Part shown: positions 26,071-33,510 of the stretch, one piece after another
Layout: each line of letters opens with the position of its first letter
Numbering within the stretch: the first letter of the stretch is position 1
NCBI GenBank assembly: GCA_023229795.1
Contig: JALNYP010000005.1
Span: forward strand, 1-38,538
From: Syntrophobacterales bacterium
Lineage (GTDB): Bacteria > Desulfobacterota > Desulfobaccia > Desulfobaccales > 0-14-0-80-60-11
Length of the DNA stretch: 38,538 nt
Direction of reading: 5' to 3'
Notes under the pieces: model-generated
What the model was told of the DNA's origin: nothing
The model's database searches: none
What the model saw: the letters and a program-made list of their open reading frames with translations, nothing else
Position numbers and translations under genes: made by a program

Positions 26071-27663
26071 TTGCCCCAAGCCTCAACCACCCAAACGGGC
26101 AAGATCGCCCGGGCCGCGGGGACGGTAAGCCTGGCGGTCTTCGTCAGCCGGATTCTGGGCCTGGTCCGGGAACAGGTCTTTGCCGGCCTCTTCGGCGCCG
26201 GTTATGCTTTTGACGCCTTCGTGGTCGCCTTCCGGATTCCCAACCTGCTCAGGGACTTGTTCGCCGAAGGGGCCTTGAGTTCCGCCTTCGTCACGGTCTT
26301 CACCGATTACGACCAACGCCTGGGGCCGGAGAAGACCTGGCAACTGGCCAACAACGTCATCTTCTGCTGCACGTTGCTCCTGAGCTTGATAGCCCTGGGG
26401 GGTATGATCTTCTCACCGGCGCTGGTGGGATTTATGGCCCCGGATTTCGGCGCGGTCCCGGGGAAGCTGCCGCTCACCACCCTGATGACCAGGATCATGT
26501 TTCCGTTCCTGGTCCTGGTGTCCCTGGCGGCCCTGGCCATGGGGATCCTCAATACCAAGGGGAAATTCTTCGTCCCCTCCCTGGCCTCCAGCTTCTTTAA
26601 CCTGGGCGCCGTGGTGGTCGGCACCGGGCTAAGCCTGGCGGCACCCTGGTTCGGGATGGAGCCCATCGTGGGCATGGCCTGGGGCTGCCTGGTGGGGGGC
26701 TTCTTGCAACTGGCGGTGCAGTTGCCGCTCCTGTGGCGGGTGGGGTTCAAACTCAGGTGGGTCCTGGATCTCAAGGAACCGGGGCTATTGCGCATCGTCA
26801 AATTGATGCTTCCCGCGGTGGTGGGTCTGTCCGCCACCCAGATCAATATCTTTATCAACACCTTCTATGCCTCCAGTTGCCCCCAGGGCAGCGTCTCCTG
26901 GCTCAATTACGCCTATCGGCTGTTTCACCTGCCCATGGGCCTCTTCGGGGTGGCTTTGATGGTGGCCACCCTGCCGGTCGTCTCCCGCCATGCGGCCAAC
27001 AAAGATCTGCCCGCCCTTCGAGATGCCCTGCAATCGTCATTGTCCCTGGCCATCCTGGTCACCCTGCCTGCGGCCTGCGGCTTGTTCTTCCTGGCCCAAC
27101 CCATTATTGCCCTCATCTACCAACACGGCATGTTCTCCGCGGTGGATACCCGGCAAACGGCCGCGGCCCTGGCGCTTTACTCCCTGGGGCTGGTGCCCTT
27201 CGCCGGGGTGAAGATTATGGTGCCGGTGTATTATGCCCTGGATGACACCCGGATTCCGGTGCTGGGCTCCTTTCTAACGGTGGCCGCCAATCTGCTCTTG
27301 ATCAATCTCACCCTGGCGTCTCTGCAGCACCGGGCCATCGCCCTGTCCACCTCCTTGTGTGTGATCTTCAATTTTCTCTTTCTGGCCGCGGTGCTCTACC
27401 GCAAACTGTCCGGGTACCAGGCGCGCGTCCTGGCCCTTAATCTGGTCAAAGTGACCGGAGCCGGAGTGATCATGGGCCTGGTAGTCGCCAGGCTCCATCC
27501 CCGGGCCATCGCCTGGCTGGGCCACGGCCTGGCGGGGCAGGCCCTGAGCCTGGGCGGGGTGATTATCCTGGGGATGGTCCTGTATGTCGCCATAGTGTCC
27601 CGGCTGCACATACCGGAATTTCAAGAATTGCTGCAACATGTACGGAACCGGCTCAGCCGCTGA
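26071..27663 (+). CDS. murJ: Lipid II flippase MurJ
   Basis: MurJ flips lipid II to the outer face of the inner membrane for peptidoglycan synthesis. The 530-residue polytopic protein (about 13-14 spans) has the family N-terminus GTVSLAVFVSRILGLVREQVFAGLFGAGYAFDAFVVAFRIPNLLRDLFAEGALSSAFVTVFTDY, with conserved Arg and RIPNLLRxLFAEGA. Later parts (LNYAYRLFHLPMGLFGVALMVATLPVVSRHA; VKIMVPVYYALDDTRIPVLGS) also match. The start is TTG 26071 with GGGGTAA upstream. A plausible promoter was not found in the 138-base gap, so it may be co-transcribed with the preceding gene. Confidence 0.95.
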   Translation: MPQASTTQTGKIARAAGTVSLAVFVSRILGLVREQVFAGLFGAGYAFDAFVVAFRIPNLLRDLFAEGALSSAFVTVFTDYDQRLGPEKTWQLANNVIFCCTLLLSLIALGGMIFSPALVGFMAPDFGAVPGKLPLTTLMTRIMFPFLVLVSLAALAMGILNTKGKFFVPSLASSFFNLGAVVVGTGLSLAAPWFGMEPIVGMAWGCLVGGFLQLAVQLPLLWRVGFKLRWVLDLKEPGLLRIVKLMLPAVVGLSATQINIFINTFYASSCPQGSVSWLNYAYRLFHLPMGLFGVALMVATLPVVSRHAANKDLPALRDALQSSLSLAILVTLPAACGLFFLAQPIIALIYQHGMFSAVDTRQTAAALALYSLGLVPFAGVKIMVPVYYALDDTRIPVLGSFLTVAANLLLINLTLASLQHRAIALSTSLCVIFNFLFLAAVLYRKLSGYQARVLALNLVKVTGAGVIMGLVVARLHPRAIAWLGHGLAGQALSLGGVIILGMVLYVAIVSRLHIPEFQELLQHVRNRLSR

Positions 27664-27791
27664 GTTCCACCACACCCTGACCACAGAAAATCCCCCCCCC
27701 CTTTCCCTTGATAATGTCTGCATCGGTGCCGATATGTTATAAAGGGTCCGATCGAATTGCGGGGACCCGGACGCGGCCCTGACGGCGATTA

Positions 27792-27850
27792 ACTCCCTTG
27801 CTCTGGGGCGGAGGGAGAGGAATGGGATAAGGGGGAGACAGGTGAGGGGG
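27792..27850. repeat. Degenerate GGGAGAGG...GGTGAGGGGG repeat
   Basis: The stretch CTCCCTTGCTCTGGGGCGG followed by AGGGAGAGGAATGGGATAAGG and ending GGTGAGGGGG resembles the repeat at 17714-17752 in mirror arrangement, with insertions. It overlaps the GTG start and Shine-Dalgarno of the hydrolase gene (27842), so its right end supplies the translation signal. Confidence 0.45.
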
Positions 27851-28798
27851 TGGTCCGAGATATTCCGGCAAACTGTGGTTTCTGTGGCCCTGATCCTGGC
27901 TCTCGCCTGTGGTTTGGCGAATGTTGCTTCCCAGGCGCAGGAACCTCTTCCTCCGGTAAAAATCCCGCTGATGCTTCCCCGGATGCCTTCGGTGCCTTTG
28001 CACGAAAGCGTCCTGCACATTCCCATGACCATCTCAGGCCCCTCCGGGGTGCGGCATCTCACCCTCTTGGCGACCCTTTACCGGCCGTCCGGCCCGGGCC
28101 CGTTTCCGTTGCTGGTCCTGAGCCATGGTACGCCCCGGAACTTCCGGGAGCGAGTAACTGAAGGGCGCCTCCGTTATAATGCCCAGAGCTGGGAATTCGT
28201 CAGCCTGGGATTTGCCGTGGTGATTCCCATGCGGCGCGGCTATGGCCAGTCGGAAGGGGATTATGCCGAAGAAGAAGGCTTTTGCGACCAGGCGCTGTTC
28301 TACGAGGCCGGCATGGCCTCGGCCAAAGACCTGAGGGCGACTCTGCAATATATGGCGGCCCAACCCTTTATCGATTCCCGACGGATCGTGCTGGCGGGCC
28401 ACTCCTCCGGGGGATTCGCCTCCCTGGCTATGGCCAGCCAGGGATTCCCGGGGCTTTCGGGAGTGATTAGCTTCGGTGGCGGCCGGGGGTCGATGCAAGA
28501 GAAGAACTGCTCGCCGGGCCATCTCATCGAGGCTTGCGCCAGATTCGGGCGCACCTGCCGGGTGCCCACCCTATGGGTCTATGCCCAGAATGACACCTAT
28601 TTTCCCCCCTGGCTGGCCCGGGACATGTGCGACGCCTTTAAGCAAGCCGGTGGCCGGGCCGAGTTCGTCATGCTGCCGCCCTTCTCCCAGGAAGGACATT
28701 TTCTCTTTACCGACGTGCGGGGATTGGACCGGTGGACCCCAGTGGTTACCCGGTTTCTCAATAGTCTCGGGTTTCCGGGGACGATGCCGAAACCCTAA
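27842..28798 (+). CDS. Exported alpha/beta hydrolase (dienelactone hydrolase type)
   Basis: 318 residues, GTG start 27842 with GGGGGA upstream (inside a repeat). A signal peptide covers about 1-32 (VSVALILALACGLANVASQAQ). The hydrolase core shows FPLLVLSHGTPRNFRER (oxyanion strand), FAVVIPMRRGYGQSEGDYAEEE, nucleophile elbow G186-H-S188-S-G190 (LAGHSSGGFASLAMAS), acid D251 (WVYAQNDTYFPP) and His286 (EGHFLF). All triad members are present, so an active periplasmic esterase or peptidase is likely. Cys residues (C148, C223, C232, C239) may form disulfides. Its stop is 11 bases from the nth start, so both are probably in one transcript. Confidence 0.82.
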   Translation: MRGWSEIFRQTVVSVALILALACGLANVASQAQEPLPPVKIPLMLPRMPSVPLHESVLHIPMTISGPSGVRHLTLLATLYRPSGPGPFPLLVLSHGTPRNFRERVTEGRLRYNAQSWEFVSLGFAVVIPMRRGYGQSEGDYAEEEGFCDQALFYEAGMASAKDLRATLQYMAAQPFIDSRRIVLAGHSSGGFASLAMASQGFPGLSGVISFGGGRGSMQEKNCSPGHLIEACARFGRTCRVPTLWVYAQNDTYFPPWLARDMCDAFKQAGGRAEFVMLPPFSQEGHFLFTDVRGLDRWTPVVTRFLNSLGFPGTMPKP

Positions 28799-28809
28799 GG
28801 GAGGAGTTC

Positions 28810-29457
28810 ATGGACCCGGCTGAGAAGATCGGCCCCATTCTGCAGCTTCTGGATAAACATTACCGGGACGCCCACGTCACCCTGGACTTTCAGAATCCCC
28901 TGGAATTGCTGGTGGCCACGGTGCTCTCGGCCCAATGCACCGACGTTCGGGTCAACCAGGTCACTCCGGCCATCTTTAAAAAATACCCCAGCGCGGCCCA
29001 CTATGCCGAGGCCCCGCTGGCGGACCTGGAACAGGCCATTTATACCACCGGCTTTTACCATCAAAAGGCCAAGAGCATCCAGGCCATTTGCCAGGCTTTG
29101 GTTTCGCGGTTCGACGGCCAGGTGCCCGCCTCTCTGGACGACCTGGTGAAGCTGCCGGGGATCGGCCGCAAGACCGCCAACGTGGTCCTGGGCAATGCCT
29201 TCGGCATCCCCGGTATCGTGGTGGACACCCACATCGGCCGGGTGTCCCAACGTTTGGGGCTTACCCGCGAGAAAGACCCGGTAAAGATCGAGTTCGCGCT
29301 CATGCCCCTGGTCCCCCGGGAGCGCTGGGTGAAATTTTCCCACCAGATGATCTGGCACGGCCGCCAAGTCTGCACCGCCAAAAAACCCGACTGTCCCCAC
29401 TGCCCCCTGCTGCCTTATTGCGATTTCGGCCAAAAGGCCACGGGCGAGGCGGGTTGA
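28810..29457 (+). CDS. nth: Endonuclease III
   Basis: Nth is a bifunctional DNA glycosylase/AP lyase that removes oxidised pyrimidines. The 215-residue product has the HhH motif LPGIGRKTA with catalytic Lys121, catalytic Asp139 (VDTHIGRVSQRLG), and the iron-sulfur loop C188-x6-C195-x2-C198-x5-C204 (CTAKKPDCPHCPLLPYC). Length and N-terminus (NPLELLVATVLSAQCTD) are standard. Start ATG 28810 after GGGAGGAG. It lies between the hydrolase and a lipoprotein gene, probably one operon ending at the terminator at 30011. Confidence 0.96.
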   Translation: MDPAEKIGPILQLLDKHYRDAHVTLDFQNPLELLVATVLSAQCTDVRVNQVTPAIFKKYPSAAHYAEAPLADLEQAIYTTGFYHQKAKSIQAICQALVSRFDGQVPASLDDLVKLPGIGRKTANVVLGNAFGIPGIVVDTHIGRVSQRLGLTREKDPVKIEFALMPLVPRERWVKFSHQMIWHGRQVCTAKKPDCPHCPLLPYCDFGQKATGEAG

Positions 29458-29518
29458 CACGAGCCGCGAATCATGGCATAAAGCTGGAAACAGCGGGCTG
29501 AAAGGGAGGTCAAAACCT

Positions 29519-29935
29519 ATGCAGAGGCAATGGCGGCTCAAACTGGCGGCGGTGCTGCTGACCCTGACTATGGCGGCGGGGTGTGCGGCCACCATGCTCA
29601 TGGGGCTTGGAGGTGTCGCAGCGCTGGGGTCGTATAAGTGGGTGGAAGGCACCATGGAGAAAGATTATCCCAAGCCCATGCAGGAAACCTATAACGCTGC
29701 CCTGGAAGCTGCAAAAAAGCTGAACCTGAAGATCACCGCACAGCAATACACGCCTTCACAATCGCACATCGAGGCGGTGACCCAGGACAACACCGCGGTC
29801 AAAGTGGATCTGATCGCCCGGCCCAACGAGATCACCACGGTTAAGATCCGTTTCGGCATGATGGGCAACGCCGATTGGTCGGCTTACTACCACCGCCAGA
29901 TTATGAAGATCCTGCAGATCCCGGATCAGCCGTAA
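29519..29935 (+). CDS. DUF3568-like lipoprotein
   Basis: 138 residues from ATG 29519 with AGGGAGGT upstream. The signal peptide ends in a lipobox (LTMAAGC; Cys about residue 22), so it should be lipidated. A Gly-rich segment (TMLMGLGGVAALGSYKWVEGTMEKDYP) precedes a domain LPMQETYNAALEAAKKLNLKI-like with TAVKVDLIARPNEITTVKIRFGMMGNADWSAYYHRQIMKIL, which is the DUF3568 pattern (PMxxtYxAAxxAxxxLxl...ItVRvG..GD...S..ll..I). These are common in Deltaproteobacteria and of unknown role. It is the last gene before a strong terminator. Confidence 0.8.
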   Translation: MQRQWRLKLAAVLLTLTMAAGCAATMLMGLGGVAALGSYKWVEGTMEKDYPKPMQETYNAALEAAKKLNLKITAQQYTPSQSHIEAVTQDNTAVKVDLIARPNEITTVKIRFGMMGNADWSAYYHRQIMKILQIPDQP

Positions 29936-30010
29936 GCCAGCGCGCCGGCCGTCAGGTGGGCAGGGCAGGGGAGGGGGTAGGCGGCTCCCCTGGCTCTCTA
30001 AAAAATATAA

Positions 30011-30042
30011 GGCCGGAAGTTCCGACTTCCGGCCTTTTCTTT
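30011..30042 (+). terminator. Intrinsic terminator after the nth-lipoprotein genes
   Basis: GGCCGGAAGT-TCCG-ACTTCCGGCC: perfect 10-bp stem with a 4-base loop, followed by TTTTCTTT. It is 76 bases after the lipoprotein stop and is the clearest rho-independent terminator in the window. Confidence 0.9.
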
Positions 30043-30094
30043 GTCAATAACTTAATACCAGAGTGCGCTCAAAGAAGTAAGAAAAGCCTTGCCC

Positions 30095-30154
30095 GTAGGG
30101 GCGCACCTGCGTGTGCGCCCTAAATTGAGGGCGGACACATAGGTCCGCCCCTAC
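30095..30154. repeat. Double-hairpin palindromic repeat (REP/BIME-like)
   Basis: The outer ends GTAGGGGCG and CGCCCCTAC are reverse complements. Inside are two hairpins: GGGCGCAC-CTGCGT-GTGCGCCC and GGGCGGAC-ACATAG-GTCCGCCC, separated by TAAATTGA. This paired arrangement is typical of BIME-like elements. It lies between the terminator and the end of the minus-strand genes and has relatives at 5662-5688 and 11146-11169. No REP-associated transposase (RAYT) gene is in the window. Confidence 0.8.
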
Positions 30155-30272
30155 AGAAAAAAATTACTTTTATGAGCATAAGTTTCTTATTAGAGATGGT
30201 TGGGAGGGGGGAAGGCGAGAGGCCTGCGGCTACCAGTCCCCCAGCCCTCCCCTCAAGATTAAGTCTCTTCCT

Positions 30273-30427
30273 TTACAACAACCGGGCGGTGCGGATGGCC
30301 TCGCAGATGGCGGGGGGCAGTTTCTTGCCCGCCAGGTTGCCCCGGCGGCCGGTATGGGCGGGTGGTCGGGGTTGCAGGGGTACTCGCCGCACTCCTCGCA
30401 CACCAGCATGCTGCCCTTGCCGTACAT
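30273..30427 (-). pseudogene. Small Cys-rich gene split by a frameshift
   Basis: Directly after the MazG-like gene, ATG 30427 opens MYGKGSMLVCEECGEYPCNPDHPP, with C-x2-C-x5-C. In the next frame, from about 30370, comes HTGRRGNLAGKKLPPAICEAIRTARLL and a TAA at 30275-30273. The two parts make a sensible 50-residue protein if one base is shifted in the C-rich run near 30365-30385. Thus it is either a recently broken gene, a sequencing error, or a programmed shift. The start lies 3 bases after the upstream stop (TGA 30432-30430), as in a coupled operon. The Cys pattern suggests a small zinc or iron site; the function is unknown. Confidence 0.55.
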
Positions 30428-30429
30428 GG

Positions 30430-31389
30430 TCAGATGAGGTCCACGATGTTCCGGATGCGCTCCATGTTGCCCCGCACCAGCTCCGGCATGCCTTCCACGG
30501 TCTTGTATTCCGCGGCGAATTCCGCGGCGCATTCGAGGAACCGATAAATCTTGGCCAAGAGCGACACGGACCAGGAGAAGGCGTCGGCGATCTCCTCGGC
30601 AAAGTCCAGGGCCTTTTCCTGTCTCTCCTTCAGGAAGGCCTCGGTCTCGTCGTCGACGATTTCCTGCATGAACAGGTTGGCCAGGGACTTGGAGACCTCG
30701 CCCACCTCCTCCAACAGGTGAAAGGCGATTTCTTGCACGGATAAGACTTCGATATTATTGGCAAAGATGGTATTCAGCATCTCCGCCATCCCCCGCATGG
30801 AAGCAGGCTTTTTGCGGCTGCTGGTTCGCCGGGCGTATTCGTGGACGCAGGCCTTGGTGAATTTCTTGAAGTTTTCGTCCCGGTATTCCACCTCCTTGCT
30901 GGCCGCCAGACAGGTGCACTGGGGGTTGGCCTTGAAAAAGGCGTTGATTTCCCGCATCTTCTGGGAGATCAGGAGCGGCACCTGCTCGGTGGGCTCGCAG
31001 TGGGCGTGAATCCAGCGTCCCAGGCAGACCGGGCAGACCCCGGGATACTTGAACCAGACGATATCCGAGGGGCTGGTGTTGATGAAAGGCACCAGTTTTA
31101 CCGCGTCGCTGGTGTTTTTGGCCGGCTCCTGGGTGACCCGCCGGGCGAAGGTGAGCCACCAGACCACGACTTCGCCCAATTCCCGGGCCACCTTGTGCCA
31201 GCGGTTTTTGCGTACTTCCTCGCACACTTCGGTGGCATGGGACAAGACGTGAATCCAGACCAGCCAGATGGGCCGGTCTTTGTCCTGGGGCCAGATGCTG
31301 CCGATAACCTCGGCATATTCTTCGATGGACGCCTCAGCAGGATTTAACAGAATATTGGTGGTCAAAGGTTCGGTTCGTACAACATTCAT
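30430..31389 (-). CDS. Protein with two MazG-like halves and a central Cys cluster
   Basis: 319 residues, preferring ATG 31389 (AGGAGG 8 bases upstream) over the one at 31395. The C-terminal half has a MazG-type motif: E227-E228-VG-E231 ... E266-IA-D269 in two long helices (IAFHLLEEVGEVSKSLANLF; LDFAEEIADAFSWSVSLL), the usual EExxE/ExxD Mg site of all-alpha NTP pyrophosphohydrolases. The N-terminal half has a weaker copy (IHVLSHATEVCEEVRKNRWHKVARELGEVVVWWLTFA: E54, E57, E58, then E70-LG-E73). Between them are Cys residues: C119-PV-C122, C131 and C158-T-C160, likely a metal site. MazG-like enzymes hydrolyse abnormal NTPs or alarmone-type nucleotides. I do not know this arrangement as a named family. 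A frameshifted small Cys-rich gene follows immediately. Confidence 0.65.
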   Translation of the reverse strand: MNVVRTEPLTTNILLNPAEASIEEYAEVIGSIWPQDKDRPIWLVWIHVLSHATEVCEEVRKNRWHKVARELGEVVVWWLTFARRVTQEPAKNTSDAVKLVPFINTSPSDIVWFKYPGVCPVCLGRWIHAHCEPTEQVPLLISQKMREINAFFKANPQCTCLAASKEVEYRDENFKKFTKACVHEYARRTSSRKKPASMRGMAEMLNTIFANNIEVLSVQEIAFHLLEEVGEVSKSLANLFMQEIVDDETEAFLKERQEKALDFAEEIADAFSWSVSLLAKIYRFLECAAEFAAEYKTVEGMPELVRGNMERIRNIVDLI

Positions 31390-31421
31390 GATCATAACCT
31401 CCTAAAGGAGATATCCCCTGC

Positions 31422-31444
31422 GTTTTCCCCGTTGGCGGGAAAAC
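31422..31444. promoter_or_regulatory. Inverted repeat in the leader of the MazG-like gene
   Basis: GTTTTCCC-CGTTGGC-GGGAAAAC, 8-bp perfect arms with a 7-base loop, 33 bases before the preferred start at 31389. It could be a protein-binding site or an RNA hairpin near the ribosome site. No clear -10/-35 pair was seen around it; the 239-base gap to pheS holds no gene. Confidence 0.35.
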
Positions 31445-31628
31445 TCCATTTCTCAGTTAAGTAGGGGGAAGGTTTGCCGGTGAAGGCTAAAGGTCAATCC
31501 GTGTTGCCGCGGTCGGCTCCAAATGCCTGGATTTTGAAGATAGGATAAACATAAAAACTCGGCCCCTCCGGGTCAAGGTCTGAACCGTTAGCTTTAGGTT
31601 AAAATTGTTGGAGATGGGCTCGGCCGGC

Positions 31629-32633
31629 TTAGAATTGTCTTAAGAAGCGCAGGTCGTTGTCGAAGAAGAGGCGGATGTCGTCAATGCCGTACTTGAGCAT
31701 GGCGATGCGTTCGATGCCCAGTCCGAAGGCGAAGCCGGTGTAAGTCTCGGGGTCGTAGCCCACGGCCTCGAACACCGCGGGATGGACCATGCCGGAGCCC
31801 AAAACCTCGAGCCAGCCCGTGGTCTTGCAGACCCGGCAGCCTTCCCCCCGGCAGATGACGCACTCGATGTCTACTTCGGCGCTGGGTTCGGTGAAGGGAA
31901 AGTAGCTAGGCCGGAACCGCACCCCCACCTCGGGGCCGAACATCTGGTGCACGAACGCGGTGAGGACTCCCTTCAAGTCGGCGAAGGTGACGCCCCGATC
32001 CACCAGCAGCCCTTCCACCTGATGGAACATAGGGGAATGGGTGATGTCGGAATCCCGACGGTACACCTTGCCCGGGGCGATGATGCGCACCGGCGGCCGC
32101 CGCTTTTCCATGGTGCGGATCTGCATGGGGGAGGTGTGGGTCCGCAGCAGCACCTTGTCGTCGAAGTAAAAGGTATCCTGCATGTCCCGGGCCGGGTGGT
32201 CCGGCGGCAGGTTGAGGGCCTCGAAGTTATACCAGTCCAGCTCCACTTCCGGGCCTTCCACCGCTTCGAAGCCCAGGTGCAGGAAGATGTCGCAGACCTC
32301 GGCCATGATCTGGTTCAAGGGGTGGAGGCGGCCCCGGGGGGAGCGCCGTCCCGGCAGGGTGACGTCCACCGCGGTGGCGGCCAGCCGGCGGGCGGCGGCC
32401 TTGAGGGCTTGCAGGGCCTGGTCCAGGGCCTCTTCCAGGGCCGCCTTGGCCCGGTTGGCTTCCTGGCCGACGCGGCGGCGGACCTCAGGGTCCAATTGCC
32501 CCAGGCTCCGCAGAACGCCGGTCAGAGCCCCCTTGCGGCCCAGGTAGTGGACCCGCAGAGACTCCAACTCCTCGGGGTTCTTGGCCTCCTTGATGGCCAG
32601 GAGCGCCGCGGCTTCGAGATCCTTAACTTCCAT
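31629..32633 (-). CDS. pheS: Phenylalanyl-tRNA synthetase alpha subunit
   Basis: 334 residues, full length. The N-terminal coiled coil (LEAAALLAIKEAKNPEELESLRVHYLGRKGALTGVLRSLGQL) is followed by the class II core: PGRRSPRGRLHPLNQIMAEVCDIFLHLGFEAVEGPEVE (motif 1), LRTHTSPMQIRTM, APGKVYRRDSDITHSPMFHQVEGLLVD (motif 2), VRFRPSYFPFTEPSAEVDIEC and GFAFGLGIERIAMLKYGIDDIR (motif 3, GLGIER). An unusual insertion of Cys residues is present: C-VICRGEGCRVC, a zinc-like group seen in some PheS. PheS needs PheT, but no pheT follows; the next gene is the MazG-like protein. No clear Shine-Dalgarno precedes the ATG at 32633. Confidence 0.96.
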   Translation of the reverse strand: MEVKDLEAAALLAIKEAKNPEELESLRVHYLGRKGALTGVLRSLGQLDPEVRRRVGQEANRAKAALEEALDQALQALKAAARRLAATAVDVTLPGRRSPRGRLHPLNQIMAEVCDIFLHLGFEAVEGPEVELDWYNFEALNLPPDHPARDMQDTFYFDDKVLLRTHTSPMQIRTMEKRRPPVRIIAPGKVYRRDSDITHSPMFHQVEGLLVDRGVTFADLKGVLTAFVHQMFGPEVGVRFRPSYFPFTEPSAEVDIECVICRGEGCRVCKTTGWLEVLGSGMVHPAVFEAVGYDPETYTGFAFGLGIERIAMLKYGIDDIRLFFDNDLRFLRQF

Positions 32634-32740
32634 AGCAGTAAGCAGTCGGTAGCCGGTGGTCAGAAATATAGGGCGTGCCGAGCCCGCCGAATTGCGGCGG
32701 CCAGGGACAGCCCCAGATCTGACTCATGGGGAGCAGCGCT

Positions 32741-33094
32741 CTATTGCCCGCTCTTGGAGAGCTCGGCGACCCGGGCGAAGCCTTGGGGATCAAAGATCGC
32801 CAGGTCGGCCAGGACTTTGCGGTCCAGGTTGATCTGGGCCTTTTTCAGGCCCCCGATGAATTTGCTGTAGGACAGACCCAGGGGACGCAGGGCCGCGTTG
32901 ATGCGGACGATCCACAGAGCGCGGAACTCGCGTTTCCGCACCTTGCGGTCCCGGTAGGCAAACGTCAAGGACCGTTCCACGGCCTCCCGGGCGGAGCGGT
33001 ACAGCCGCCGCCGGCCGGCACGGAAGCCCTTGGCCATCCCCAGGAATTTTTTCCGGCGCGCTCTGGAGGCGACGCTTTTCTTTACGCGTGGCAT
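32741..33094 (-). CDS. rplT: 50S ribosomal protein L20
   Basis: 117 residues with the standard L20 sequence: MPRVKKSVASRARRKKFLGMAKGFRAGRRRLYRSAREAVERSLTFAYRDRKVRKREFRALWIVRINAA. The basic N-terminal arm and globular C-terminus are intact. L20 is an early 23S rRNA assembly protein. It starts 13 bases after the rpmI stop with TAGGAG upstream. In Escherichia coli and Bacillus, L20 represses this operon at the RNA level; a similar control from the leader before rpmI is possible. Confidence 0.98.
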   Translation of the reverse strand: MPRVKKSVASRARRKKFLGMAKGFRAGRRRLYRSAREAVERSLTFAYRDRKVRKREFRALWIVRINAALRPLGLSYSKFIGGLKKAQINLDRKVLADLAIFDPQGFARVAELSKSGQ

Positions 33095-33107
33095 AACGGA
33101 CTCCTAT

Positions 33108-33305
33108 CTAAAGATACGGCAACAGGCGCTTGAGGCTCTGGGCCTCGGCCGCGGCCATGTAGGCCGGCTGGCGCAACTGCCGCTTCCGCTTGGCGGATTT
33201 GCTGGTCAAAATGTGGCTGGTAAAGGGCTGCTTGTGTTTCAGGCGGCCTTTGCCCGTGGCCTTGAAGCGTTTGGCCGCTCCCCTATGGGTTTTCATTTTG
33301 GGCAT
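33108..33305 (-). CDS. rpmI: 50S ribosomal protein L35
   Basis: 65 residues: MPKMKTHRGAAKRFKATGKGRLKHKQPFTSHILTSKSAKRKRQLRQ, classic L35. Very basic. Start ATG 33305; a GAGG lies about 7 bases upstream. It heads the rpmI-rplT-pheS group downstream of its own promoter. Confidence 0.98.
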   Translation of the reverse strand: MPKMKTHRGAAKRFKATGKGRLKHKQPFTSHILTSKSAKRKRQLRQPAYMAAAEAQSLKRLLPYL

Positions 33306-33407
33306 GGATAACCTCGTGCATTGATAGCAATGCCGGACGCCGGGCCGGCGACCGGATGAATTTTCAAGCTCAGGGCACTAATTCTCAGCGAACAGGCAAA
33401 ATTACAT

Positions 33408-33436
33408 TTTATACTCTATTTGTCACATTTTAACAA
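33408..33436 (-). promoter_or_regulatory. Internal promoter for rpmI-rplT-pheS
   Basis: On the minus strand, TTGTTA (33436-33431, 4/6) is followed by 17 bases and TATAAA (33413-33408, 5/6), in an AT-rich patch inside the 205-base gap between infC and rpmI. Transcription would start near 33400, giving a leader of about 95 bases with a GC hairpin (CGCCGG-CC-CGGCG, about 33339-33351), where an L20 control site could lie. Confidence 0.55.
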
Positions 33437-33445
33437 TATATCTGC

Positions 33446-33480
33446 AAAAAAATCCTTTCCCTAGGCCACCGCTGCGGTGG
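33446..33480 (-). terminator. Weak terminator-like hairpin after infC
   Basis: CCACCG-CAG-CGGTGG (33480-33466) is a 6-bp stem; a run of seven T (33452-33446) follows 13 bases later. The distance is too large for a standard terminator, but it lies just before the rpmI promoter and might partly separate thrS-infC from rpmI-rplT-pheS. Confidence 0.3.
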
Positions 33481-33510
33481 ATCAGGCGTTGCCCCGGGAA
33501 TGTCCCCGAA

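Noticed and set aside
30172..30744. 190-codon plus-strand frame opposite the MazG-like gene
   Set aside because: Lies antisense to a better gene with a good ribosome site and spans the frameshifted small gene; translation looks like a shadow.
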